Source: Pseudoclavibacter sp. RFBB5 (GTDB lineage Bacteria; Actinomycetota; Actinomycetes; Actinomycetales; Microbacteriaceae). From it: a stretch of DNA of 64,000 bases. Of this stretch, positions 1-7,594 are shown in pieces. Positions within the stretch are counted from its first letter, which is position 1; the number at the start of each line of letters is the position of its first letter. The notes below the pieces were generated by a model. That model did no database searches and was not told the origin of the DNA. It saw only the letters and a program-made list of their open reading frames with translations. Location: NCBI RefSeq assembly GCF_002931555.1, contig NZ_PSTZ01000005.1:62001-126000 (forward strand), read 5' to 3'. The position numbers were made by a program, and so were the translations under genes.

Positions 1-1
1 G

Positions 2-106
2 GCGCTCACGGAGGACTCGGTGAGCATGCGCATCCGCGCAGAGCTGACGGGTATCCAGAACGGCGAGCTGCCCGACCTCATGGGCTGGACGCAGCGCCTG
101 GCGTAG
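2..106 (+). CDS. 3' end of a truncated gene, function unknown
   Basis: An open frame enters from the left edge and stops at the TAG at 104-106. The 34 visible residues end in the short stretch GWTQRLA. The tail is too short to assign a family. The next gene follows on the same strand after about 65 bases. Confidence 0.45.
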   Translation, partial: ALTEDSVSMRIRAELTGIQNGELPDLMGWTQRLA

Positions 107-170
107 CTGCGGCATTCGCATGGTCTACGGGTGGGCTGCCCGCAAGGGCGCCGAGTTTCAGGAGCGGACC

Positions 171-530
171 ATGGCTGCGCCGTCGAGGCGCGGCTTCGTG
201 CTGCTGGCGGTCCTCGAATTCGTCCTGGCGATCGCGTTCGCGGTGTTCCTCGCACTCGCCGAGTTCTGGCTGGGACCCGTCGTGCTCGTGGTCGCCGCCC
301 TCGCCGGGTGGGCGACCACGAGGTACCTCGTGCACGTCCCGGCCTGGCTGCGGCGGGTGGTCGTGATCGTGGCGGTGCTCGGGATGCTGGCGCTCGGCGT
401 GTTCGCGAGTCCGGTCGCCGCGATGGGGCTGGTCGCGCTCTTCGCGTACTCCGGGGGCTGGTTCCTGACGTTCGCCGTGGCACCGTCGCGCGCGGTCCGC
501 TGGCGAGAGGTGACGCAGCGCCGCCGCTAG
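171..530 (+). CDS. small integral membrane protein, unknown function
   Basis: A protein of about 119 residues, starting at the ATG at 171, which has an AGGAG-type ribosome site just upstream. The frame is open further upstream, but the earlier ATG lacks such a site. Nearly the whole protein is hydrophobic, with about four membrane segments: two adjacent ones near residues 10-50 and two near 62-105. It ends in a basic tail rich in Arg. The gene ends tail-to-tail with the next minus-strand gene, the two overlapping by four bases. No family was recognised. Confidence 0.6.
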   Translation: MAAPSRRGFVLLAVLEFVLAIAFAVFLALAEFWLGPVVLVVAALAGWATTRYLVHVPAWLRRVVVIVAVLGMLALGVFASPVAAMGLVALFAYSGGWFLTFAVAPSRAVRWREVTQRRR

Positions 531-1039
531 CTCTTGTAGTGCAGGGCCATGTAGGAGCCGCGGAGCAGCTGCACCTCCAGCACGAGCTGACGGAAGGTCC
601 ACGCGCGAGGCGGACGGCACGTGATGAGCGACATCGGTCCGTCCCGCAGATCGAGCAGCTCGACGCCCTCGACCTTCAGCGCGGTCTCGGGGCGGGCGCG
701 CGCGAGCAGGCCCCGCACGCCGTCCTCGTCCATGTCGGCGTCTCGGGGTGCGTCGAACTCGAACGTGAGCTCGTGGATGTCGACGAACAGCGAGTCGGTG
801 TCGTCGAGCTCGTCGCGGCGGCCGTCCTCGCGCTGCTCCTCGCGATACACGTAGCCGAGCACGTCGTCGCCGGCGGGCATCGTCACGATGAGGCCAGCGG
901 GTGGCTGCAGCTGCGGGCGCAGGGAGCGGCAGACGTGCGCGAAGGCGAGGTCCTCCACCTCCAGGACGTCGACGGTGACGTCGACGGCGTCGTCTCGTTC
1001 GATCTCGACGCCGTTCGGGAGGGTCACGGAGGTGCGCAT
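527..1039 (-). CDS. conserved hypothetical acidic protein
   Basis: An acidic soluble protein of 170 residues starting at the ATG at 1039. The N-terminal third is rich in Val, Asp and Glu. The middle (roughly residues 70-100) is highly charged, with runs of Asp, Glu and Arg. No signal peptide or membrane segment is visible. It converges with the membrane-protein gene at 171-530 and lies 48 bases downstream of the PucR regulator on the same strand, so it may be cotranscribed with it. No family was recognised; the call rests on codon character and an intact frame. Confidence 0.5.
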   Translation of the reverse strand: MRTSVTLPNGVEIERDDAVDVTVDVLEVEDLAFAHVCRSLRPQLQPPAGLIVTMPAGDDVLGYVYREEQREDGRRDELDDTDSLFVDIHELTFEFDAPRDADMDEDGVRGLLARARPETALKVEGVELLDLRDGPMSLITCRPPRAWTFRQLVLEVQLLRGSYMALHYKS

Positions 1040-1087
1040 GCGCCAAGTCTGGCAGAGCGGACGGCCCGCAGGGTCCGCTCGCGCAGC

Positions 1088-2542
1088 TCAGTCGCGCATC
1101 CCGCCGCTCGGGCTGAGGCGCCTGGCCGCGCCCGCGAGCCACAGCTGCACACCCTCGGCCATGACGCGCGGGTCGAGGCCCGTGATGCTCGCGATCTGGT
1201 CGAGTCGGTAGCGCACGGTGTTGCGATGCGTGCCGAGCTCCTCCGCGACCTGCGCGATCTGGCCGGAGTGCGCGAAATACGCGTCGAGGGTCGCGAGGAG
1301 AGTGGAGCCGTGCTCGGTGTCGTGCGTCTCGAGCGGGCCGAGCACCTCAGCGGCCAGCTCGAGCACGGGCACGTCGCGGCTCGCGAGGAGCAGCGACGAG
1401 ATGGAGAGGCGGGCCGACGTGGCGACGTCCAAGTCCTGCGGGGCGTTCCGCAGCGCATCCCGGGCCTCGAAGTAGCTCCAGCGCAGCGCGAGCGACGTCG
1501 GGTAGAGGTCGCCGATGCCCACTCGTGCCGCGATGCCCGCCGACCGTGCGAGGCCGATGAGCGCCTCAGCCGCCGCGGGCATTCGGGTTCGCTCGGGCGC
1601 GATCACGACGAGGCGGCCATCGAACACCGCGGAGACCGACGACTGCAGCTCGGCGGGCAACGGGAGCGCGGTGAGTTCCGCCGTGCGCCGATCGTCGGTC
1701 TCGGCGACGAGCACGCGCGCGGCCTGCCCCGTCGCGACGCCGAGCGCGGTCAGCCGCCGCTCGGCGTCCTCGACCGCGAACTTCCCCTGCACGAGGTCGT
1801 GCAGCACGAGACCCGACGCGTCGCGGGCCGCCCGCACGCGGCGCGCGTCCTGCATGAGCTGCAGGCTCAGGAGGGAGCGCGCGTAGTTCACGAGCCCCTC
1901 GTTGACACGCGGGCTCGTGATGTGGAGCGTCGCGCCGGCCGACTGTCCCGTGGAGATGGGGAGCGCGTCCCAGCCGCTCACGGCCTCATCCTGCACGTCG
2001 AGGCTGCCCGCCAGGAGCTCGCCGAGACGCGTCACGGCGACGTGCGATTTCGTGAGCCGCCCGAGGCGCGCGGCGAGCCCGGCGACGCCGCCATCGGAGA
2101 GCAGCGCGGTGACGAGCTGCTGCTGCTGCCGATGCTCGCCCTCGAGGCGCGAGTGCTGCGCATCGGTGCTCGCCTGCGTGACGACCTTGGTGAGGGCCGC
2201 GAACGGCGTCTCGTAGGCCACCTCGAACAGGGGGAGTCCGGCCTGCTCGGCCGCGGCGACGAGGGCTTCCGGCACGCTCTCGTGCGTGAAGCCGGTGCCG
2301 ACGCCGAGCGCCACGGTGTCGGCCGCGACGAGCGAGTCCACGAACGAGCGGTACGCGCGCGTGCCGCGCAGGCGCATCCCCGTCGTCAGCACCAGCTGGC
2401 CTCCCGTGAGGAACGGCTGCGGGTTGAGCAGCTCGGTCGTCGCGACCCACTCGATGCCCGTCCGCCTCGTCCCGGGGGCTCCGGTGAGCAGGGTCAGGCC
2501 GAGGGAGCGGTCCGCGAGAAGCGTGTCGACGGTGGCAAGCAT
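1088..2542 (-). CDS. PucR-family transcriptional regulator, probable regulator of GABA/polyamine catabolism
   Basis: A protein of 484 residues with PucR architecture. An N-terminal PucR-type sensory domain (roughly residues 1-125, with the stretch LTTGMRLRGT) is followed by a GGDEF-like middle region and a C-terminal PucR helix-turn-helix near residues 425-470 containing the typical GTHRNTVRYRLDQI. Regulators of this class sense small nitrogenous metabolites and control catabolic genes for purines, GABA or polyamines. It is divergent from gabT across 138 bases, the classic arrangement for a local activator. The ATG at 2542 lies six bases after a TACAAT box with no Shine-Dalgarno sequence, suggesting a leaderless transcript. 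GabT as target is inferred from position. Confidence 0.85.
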   Translation of the reverse strand: MLATVDTLLADRSLGLTLLTGAPGTRRTGIEWVATTELLNPQPFLTGGQLVLTTGMRLRGTRAYRSFVDSLVAADTVALGVGTGFTHESVPEALVAAAEQAGLPLFEVAYETPFAALTKVVTQASTDAQHSRLEGEHRQQQQLVTALLSDGGVAGLAARLGRLTKSHVAVTRLGELLAGSLDVQDEAVSGWDALPISTGQSAGATLHITSPRVNEGLVNYARSLLSLQLMQDARRVRAARDASGLVLHDLVQGKFAVEDAERRLTALGVATGQAARVLVAETDDRRTAELTALPLPAELQSSVSAVFDGRLVVIAPERTRMPAAAEALIGLARSAGIAARVGIGDLYPTSLALRWSYFEARDALRNAPQDLDVATSARLSISSLLLASRDVPVLELAAEVLGPLETHDTEHGSTLLATLDAYFAHSGQIAQVAEELGTHRNTVRYRLDQIASITGLDPRVMAEGVQLWLAGAARRLSPSGGMRD

Positions 2543-2548
2543 GCCCCG

Positions 2549-2564
2549 ATTGTAGGCACGCCTA
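2549..2564 (-). promoter_or_regulatory. pucR -10 box overlapped by a palindrome (candidate operator)
   Basis: Read on the minus strand, TACAAT (2554-2549) lies six bases before the pucR ATG, consistent with leaderless transcription. The palindrome TAGGCGTGCCTA (2564-2553) overlaps this box, as expected for an autoregulatory operator. Identification is by eye; the binding protein is inferred. Confidence 0.4.
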
Positions 2565-2680
2565 GACGGATGCACAGCAGCCGTGGGACGCGTCGTGCGC
2601 GTGCCCATTCGTCGCTGAGGGGAGAACCGCGTAGCCTTCAAGCCATACCAAGAGGTCGAACCCCGAGGAAGGGAAGCATC

Positions 2681-4030
2681 GTGACGGAGTTCCGCATTGC
2701 CCAGGAGCGCAAGCTCGAAGGCGCCATTCCAGGCCCCAAGTCGCAGGCCCTGACTGCGCGTCGTGAGGCGAGCGTCTCCGCGTCGCTCGTCCCCGCAGTC
2801 CCCGTGTACGCGGCTGACGTCGATGGCGCCATCATCCGCGACGTCGACGGCAACCAGTTCGTCGACTTCGGCGCGGGCATCGCCGTCACCAACGTCGGCG
2901 CCTCGCACCCCCGCGTCGTCGCCGCCGTGCAGGAAGCCGCGTCGCACTTCACGCACACCGCCTTCGGCATCACCCCGTACGAGGGCTACGTCGCCGTCGC
3001 CGAGAAGCTCATCGAGATCACGCCGGGCGACCACGCCAAGAAGGCCGTGCTCCTCAACTCCGGCGCCGAAGCCGTCGAGAACGCGGTCAAGATCGCCCGC
3101 CACTCGACCGGCCGCAACGCCGTCATCGCGTTCGACCACTCGTTCCACGGCCGCACGAACCTCACGATGGCCCTCACCGCGAAGAACATCCCGTACAAGG
3201 ACGGCTTCGGACCCTTCGCGCCAGAGGTCTACCGCGCACCCATGAGCTACCCGTACCGTGACGGCCTGACCGGCGCCGAGGCGGCAGCCCGCACGATCGA
3301 CGTCATCGAGAAGCAGGTCGGCGGCAACAACGTCGCGGCCATCATCATCGAGCCCATCCAGGGCGAAGGTGGCTTCATCGTCCCCGCCGAGGGCTTCCTC
3401 CCCGCGCTCGTCGAGTGGGCGAAGGCCAACGGCGTCGTCTTCATCGCCGACGAGGTGCAGGCCGGCATGTGCCGCACCGGCGCCTGGTTCGCCTCCGAGC
3501 ACGAGGAGATCGTGCCCGACCTCGTCACGATCGCGAAGGGCGTCGCGGGCGGCATGCCGCTCTCGGCCGTCGTCGGCCGCGCCGAGATCATGGACAGCGT
3601 GCACGTCGGCGGACTCGGCGGCACCTACACGGGCAACCCCGTCGCCACTGCCGCCGCGCTCGCCACGATCAGCATCATGGAGGACGAGCAGCTCGCTGCC
3701 CGCGCCCTCGAGATCGAGACCATCGTCAAGACGCGCTTCGAGGCGCTCAGCGCCGAGCTCGGCGAGAACACGATCATCGGCGAGGTCCGCGGACGCGGCG
3801 CCATGCTGGCGTTCGAGTTCGTCGAGGCCGGCACGGCGACGACCACGAAGAAGCCGCACCCGGCGGCCGTGAAGGCGATCGTCGCCGACGCGCTCAGCCA
3901 GGGCGTCGTGCTCCTCTCATGCGGCACCTACGGCAACGTCGTGCGCCTCCTCCCGCCGCTCACCATCACGGACGAGCTGCTGAACGACGGCCTCGACGTG
4001 CTCGAAGCCGCCATCCGCGCGCAGGCGTAG
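2681..4030 (+). CDS. gabT: 4-aminobutyrate aminotransferase (class III, PLP-dependent)
   Basis: A protein of 449 residues, the usual length for GabT. It catalyses transfer of the amino group of 4-aminobutyrate to 2-oxoglutarate, giving succinic semialdehyde and glutamate in the cytoplasm. Class III features are present in order: N-terminal VDFGAGIAVTNVGASHP, the PLP phosphate region NSGAEAVENAVKIAR, the FDHSFHGRT block, IADEVQAG, and the Schiff-base lysine in TIAKGVAGG (Lys286). The GTG at 2681 follows a GGAAGGGAAG ribosome site; the open frame runs far upstream but is not coding there. It is divergent from a PucR regulator and close to an amine oxidase and permeases, which supports polyamine/GABA use. 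A related omega-amino acid could be the true substrate. Confidence 0.92.
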   Translation: MTEFRIAQERKLEGAIPGPKSQALTARREASVSASLVPAVPVYAADVDGAIIRDVDGNQFVDFGAGIAVTNVGASHPRVVAAVQEAASHFTHTAFGITPYEGYVAVAEKLIEITPGDHAKKAVLLNSGAEAVENAVKIARHSTGRNAVIAFDHSFHGRTNLTMALTAKNIPYKDGFGPFAPEVYRAPMSYPYRDGLTGAEAAARTIDVIEKQVGGNNVAAIIIEPIQGEGGFIVPAEGFLPALVEWAKANGVVFIADEVQAGMCRTGAWFASEHEEIVPDLVTIAKGVAGGMPLSAVVGRAEIMDSVHVGGLGGTYTGNPVATAAALATISIMEDEQLAARALEIETIVKTRFEALSAELGENTIIGEVRGRGAMLAFEFVEAGTATTTKKPHPAAVKAIVADALSQGVVLLSCGTYGNVVRLLPPLTITDELLNDGLDVLEAAIRAQA

Positions 4031-4088
4031 CCCGCTCGCGCCCGCCACGGGCGCGCACCAGACCGCCGGGAAGCCCCGGCACCAGAAT

Positions 4089-4128
4089 CTCGACGCCCCG
4101 GCACATTCCGCGCCGCCGGGGCGTCGAG
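4089..4128 (+). terminator. strong hairpin downstream of gabT (terminator-like)
   Basis: A perfect 14-base stem (4089-4102 with 4115-4128, arm CTCGACGCCCCGGC) with a 12-base loop lies 59 bases after the gabT stop. There is no clear T-tract, which is common for actinobacterial terminators. Confidence 0.6.
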
Positions 4129-4164
4129 GTGTCTCCGCGGGCATCCGCGCCCGCGCCCGCGCCC

Positions 4165-4218
4165 GCCGCCGCGCCCGCGCTCGCCGCCGCGCCCGCGCTC
4201 GCCGCCGCGCCCGCGCCC
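4165..4218. repeat. 18-base GC tandem repeat
   Basis: Three adjacent copies of an 18-base unit, GCCGCCGCGCCCGCGCTC, the last diverging at its end. They sit inside a wider run of CGCCCG repeats at about 4147-4236. The stretch is in the 356-base gap between gabT and the TetR gene. No convincing gene lies there: frames through it encode only Ala/Arg or Arg/Ala runs. Confidence 0.7.
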
Positions 4219-4261
4219 GCGCCCGCCCGCGCCCCCGCATCCCGCCGAACGGCGTGCAAAG

Positions 4262-4309
4262 ATGCGGCTCCTGCAGGTTCGTTTCGAGACGAGCCTGCAT
4301 TTTCCGCAT
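4262..4309. repeat. interrupted inverted repeat between gabT and the TetR gene
   Basis: ATGCGG (4262-4267) pairs with CCGCAT (4304-4309), and TGCAGG (4272-4277) with CCTGCA (4294-4299), extended by four weaker pairs and separated by a symmetric 4-by-4 internal loop (CTCC against TTTT). This may be a terminator for the TetR transcript arriving from the right, or an operator-like site. Confidence 0.4.
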
Positions 4310-4386
4310 GTCTGCGCCGGGGCTGGGCGCCAGGACGGATTCAGCGCGACGGTTCGGAACGGGTGGGGCGCGGTGGCCGGAACTGG

Positions 4387-5064
4387 TCAGTGGGTCGTCG
4401 TCTTGAGACCGGCCGCGACGCCGAGGCCTCGGATGAGTGCCTCGAGGCCGCGTTCGAAGGCCTGCTCGCGCAGCTCGCGGGGTGGATGTGCGGCGACGGC
4501 CGCCGCGAGCGTCGGCGCCGCATCCGCCTGGTTGCCGAGGTCGAAGATGTCGAGCGGGGCGTTGAGGTCGTACGCGGATCCGTAGATGAACGACTCGATG
4601 GCGACGATCGCCGGCATGATGCTCGCGTCGGGGCAGCCCGCGCGGCGGAGGCCTGCGGCAACGCTCTCGTACATCGCGAGGGTCTCGGTCGCACCTGCCA
4701 CGGGCATCTTCGCGATCGCCTCGACGAGCGAGTCGTGCTCCTTCATGACGAGCCGGTAGCTGCGCGCCCACGCGGCCAGGGCCAGGTCCCATGGCTCGGT
4801 CTCGAAAGCGGAGGCGTCGACGGCGGCCATGAGGCGGTCCTCGATCCAGCGGAGGATCTGTCGCTTCGAGTGCGCGTGGTTGTAGAGCGCGGCGGGGGTC
4901 ACATCGAGCGCCTTGGCGAGCTTCGCCATGGTCAGGGCGTCGTAGCCGTCGTGGCTCGCGACCCGCATGGCGGCGTCGGTGATGCGCTTCTGCGTCAGGA
5001 TGCGCGTGCGGGGTCGCCCGGCACGCCGCTGTCCATCGGACTCGACATGTTCGCTGGTGCTCAC
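4387..5064 (-). CDS. TetR/AcrR-family transcriptional regulator
   Basis: A protein of 225 residues. The N-terminal TetR helix-turn-helix is at roughly residues 24-70: LTQKRITDAAMRVASHDG followed by MAKLAKALDVTPAALYNHAHSK. The C-terminal ligand domain is helical and unassigned. Proteins of this class usually repress a neighbouring gene until a small effector binds. The gene is divergent from the amine oxidase gene at 5246 across 181 bases, so control of amine oxidation and uptake is the most likely role; the effector could be an amine or aldehyde. That assignment is from position only. Confidence 0.85.
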   Translation of the reverse strand: MSTSEHVESDGQRRAGRPRTRILTQKRITDAAMRVASHDGYDALTMAKLAKALDVTPAALYNHAHSKRQILRWIEDRLMAAVDASAFETEPWDLALAAWARSYRLVMKEHDSLVEAIAKMPVAGATETLAMYESVAAGLRRAGCPDASIMPAIVAIESFIYGSAYDLNAPLDIFDLGNQADAAPTLAAAVAAHPPRELREQAFERGLEALIRGLGVAAGLKTTTH

Positions 5065-5106
5065 TGGCCCTCCCGTCTCCCGACCATATCGCCTCGCAAA
5101 TGCTCC

Positions 5107-5135
5107 TTGTCCGAGGGCGCGGTGTCGACTAACGT
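5107..5135 (+). promoter_or_regulatory. candidate promoter for the amine oxidase operon
   Basis: TTGTCC (5107-5112) and TAACGT (5130-5135) are separated by 17 bases in an AT-rich island (TAACGTAAATTAATCC) that stands out from the surrounding GC-rich DNA. It faces the amine oxidase and would overlap any TetR operator between the divergent genes. This is a visual match only. Confidence 0.35.
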
Positions 5136-5245
5136 AAATTAATCCTGTTCATTTGGATGGCACGGTCACGAACCCGGTCGCCATCCTGACTCACTTCGAC
5201 GGCGAAGCCAGGGCGCTTGGGGCTGTCACAACGGAAAGAGCGGAA

Positions 5246-6616
5246 ATGCAGACCATCGAACGCGACGTCGTCATCATCGGAGCGGGCCCATCCGGACTCA
5301 CGGCGGCACGCCGCCTCACCCAGGCGGGCAAGACCGTCGCCGTCCTCGAAGCGCGCGACCGCGTCGGCGGGCGCACGTGGAGCAACATCATCGACGGCCA
5401 GTTCTTCGAGATCGGCGGCCAGTGGGTGTCGCCGGACCAGACGGCACTCCTCGCGCTTCTCGAAGAGCTCGGCAAGGACACCTTCTCGCGCTACCGCGAA
5501 GGCAAGTCGGTCTACATCAGCCCCAAGGGCGAGCGCACCGTCTACGAGGGAGACACCTTCCCCGTCAGCGAGCACACGGCCGCCGAGATGGACCGCATGA
5601 TCGAGATCCTCGACGGCCTCGCCGCCGAGATCGGCCCCCACGAGCCCTGGGCGCACGCCAAGGCCCGCGAGCTCGACACCATCTCCTTCCACCACTGGCT
5701 GCGTCAGCAGTCCGACGACGAGGAAGCCTGCAACAACATCGGGCTCTTCGTCGCGGGCGGCATGCTCACCAAGCCGGCCTTCGCGTTCTCCGCCCTGCAG
5801 GCGGTGCTCATGGCCGCATCCGCCGGCTCGTTCTCGAACCTCGTCGACGAGAGCTTCATCCTCGACAAGCGCGTCGTCGGGGGCATGCAGTCGGTCAGCC
5901 AGCAGATGGCCGCGGAACTCGGCGACGCCGTCGTGTTCCTGAACAACCCCGTGCGCTTCCTCCACTGGGACGACAACGGCGCAGGCCAGGCCGCCCCGGT
6001 GACGGCCATCGCCGACCACATCACCGTGAAGGCCCAGCACGCCATCATGGCCGTGCCGCCGAACCTCTACTCGCGCGTCTCGTTCGTGCCCGCGCTGCCT
6101 CGCCAGCAGATGATCGTGCACCAGCACATCTCCATGGGCCTCGTCATCAAGGTGCACGCCACCTACGCGACGCCGTTCTGGCGGGAAGAGGGCCTCAGCG
6201 GCACCGCCTTCGGCGCCGGCCACCTCGTGCAGGAGGTCTACGACAACACCAACCACGAAGACGAGCGCGGCACGCTCGTCGGGTTCATCACCGACGAGGC
6301 GGCCGAAGCCATGTGGGCGCTCGGCGAAGAGGAGCGCAAGGCGGCCGTGCTCGGGGCCGTCGCCGAATTCCTCGGCCCGAAGGCACTCGAGCCCGAGGTG
6401 TTCTACCTCTCCGACTTCGGCGCGGAGGAGTGGACGCGAGGCGCGTACGCCACCAGCTACGACCTCGGTGGGCTCGCCCGCTGGGGCGCCATCCAGCACG
6501 ACCCGGTCGGCCCCATCTTCTGGTCGAGCTCCGACCTCGCGGCAGAGGGCTACCAGCACGTTGACGGCGCAGTGCGGATGGGCGAAGCTACGGCGAAGCG
6601 CATCCTCGAGTCCTGA
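5246..6616 (+). CDS. flavin-containing amine oxidase, putrescine-oxidase-like
   Basis: A protein of 456 residues. The FAD dinucleotide-binding motif GAGPSG is at residues 12-17, followed by the amine-oxidase signature EARDRVGGRTWS near 34-45 and GGQWVSPDQ. Near the C-terminus the stretch GAYATSYDLGG, followed by IFWSSSDLAAEGYQHVDGA, fits the FAD-binding end of this family. Such enzymes oxidise a primary amine to an aldehyde, ammonia and hydrogen peroxide. Actinobacterial putrescine oxidases have this size and layout, and the nearby gabT and two polyamine-type permeases favour putrescine (to 4-aminobutanal). The ATG at 5246 follows GGAAAGAG; the frame is open upstream without a ribosome site. 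Tyramine or another monoamine cannot be excluded. Confidence 0.85.
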   Translation: MQTIERDVVIIGAGPSGLTAARRLTQAGKTVAVLEARDRVGGRTWSNIIDGQFFEIGGQWVSPDQTALLALLEELGKDTFSRYREGKSVYISPKGERTVYEGDTFPVSEHTAAEMDRMIEILDGLAAEIGPHEPWAHAKARELDTISFHHWLRQQSDDEEACNNIGLFVAGGMLTKPAFAFSALQAVLMAASAGSFSNLVDESFILDKRVVGGMQSVSQQMAAELGDAVVFLNNPVRFLHWDDNGAGQAAPVTAIADHITVKAQHAIMAVPPNLYSRVSFVPALPRQQMIVHQHISMGLVIKVHATYATPFWREEGLSGTAFGAGHLVQEVYDNTNHEDERGTLVGFITDEAAEAMWALGEEERKAAVLGAVAEFLGPKALEPEVFYLSDFGAEEWTRGAYATSYDLGGLARWGAIQHDPVGPIFWSSSDLAAEGYQHVDGAVRMGEATAKRILES

Positions 6617-6667
6617 GCGCCCACGGCACGTGAAATCGGACGACACCCGAAGAACTGGAGAGGCAGC

Positions 6668-7594
6668 ATGACGCAGCGTTTCGTAGTGGGCTACATCGCG
6701 AGCGACCGAGGGCATGACGCTCTCGCCCTCGCCTCCTTCCTCGCCAAGGGCACGGACACGGAGCTCATCATCGCGATGGTCACCCCGGAGACGTCGCCGT
6801 ACAGCGGCACGCACCCGCTGCCGCTCGACGATGCGGACAGCATCATCGGCAAGCAGATCGACACGTGGATGAGCGAAGCGCTCGCCCAGGTGCCCGAGGG
6901 TATCCAGGCGACGGGCGTCGTCCGCAGCGCCTCGGGCGAAGCGCAGGGCCTCATGGATGTCGCCTCGGAGTTCGGTGCGGTCGCGATCGTCATCGGGGCG
7001 GCCACGACGGCGCTCCTGCGTCAGTTCACGGTCGGGACCGTCGCATCCACGCTCCTGCACGCCTCGCCGCTGCCGGTGGCGCTCGCGCCAGCTGGCTTCG
7101 CGGAGGAGGGCCCAGTCACGCGCATCACGACCCTCTTCGGGACGCGCTCCGGTGCGGCCGCGCTCATCGGCACGTCCGTCGAGAGCGCGCTCCAGCGCGA
7201 CGTGCAGCTGCGTCTCCTCTCGCTCGTGCAGCTCGACCGCGTTCCGCCGAGCCAGGTGCAGGAGGTCGAGGAGTTCGTGCGCGAGTTCGGCGGCGCCGTG
7301 CTCGCGGGGCGCGCGGAGGCGCTGCTTGAGTCCGGGAAGGCGACCGTCGAGACCGTCGAGGGCGAGAACCTCGAGGCCGCGCTGGAGAAGGCGAACTGGA
7401 GTGCGGGCGACGTGGCGTTCGTCGGCTCCAGCCGACTCGCGCAGGGAGGCCGCATCTTCCTCGGCGCCCGCGCGCAGCGACTGCTGCGGGTGCTGACGGT
7501 GCCGGTCATCGTCGTGCCACGCGCGGTGCTCCCCGCCGAGGCGCCCAAGCCCGCCCCCGGTGCCGAATCCACTGAGACAGGAACAGGGCGATGA
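6668..7594 (+). CDS. universal stress protein, two UspA domains
   Basis: A protein of 308 residues with two tandem Usp-like halves (about 1-140 and 150-290). The first half carries the Usp fold pattern GYIASDRGHDAL and ends in IVIGAATTALLRQFTVGTVASTLLHASPLPV; the second ends in FLGARAQRLLRVLTVPVIVVP. The usual ATP-binding GxxG..GS/T pattern is only partly kept, so nucleotide binding is uncertain. It sits between the amine oxidase and the permease and overlaps the permease start by four bases (ATGA), so it is translated with them. A role in coping with oxidative stress from amine oxidase is a guess. Confidence 0.8.
   Translation: MTQRFVVGYIASDRGHDALALASFLAKGTDTELIIAMVTPETSPYSGTHPLPLDDADSIIGKQIDTWMSEALAQVPEGIQATGVVRSASGEAQGLMDVASEFGAVAIVIGAATTALLRQFTVGTVASTLLHASPLPVALAPAGFAEEGPVTRITTLFGTRSGAAALIGTSVESALQRDVQLRLLSLVQLDRVPPSQVQEVEEFVREFGGAVLAGRAEALLESGKATVETVEGENLEAALEKANWSAGDVAFVGSSRLAQGGRIFLGARAQRLLRVLTVPVIVVPRAVLPAEAPKPAPGAESTETGTGR

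Noticed and set aside
131-2680. A very long plus-strand frame running into gabT (over 800 extra residues)
   Set aside because: It is the GC-driven shadow of the minus-strand PucR gene and neighbours; it is Arg/Gly/Glu-rich with no family pattern. The gene really starts at GTG 2681.
4089-4250. Possible small RNA or riboswitch in the gabT-TetR gap
   Set aside because: The hairpins are explained by termination and simple repeats; no riboswitch consensus was recognised.
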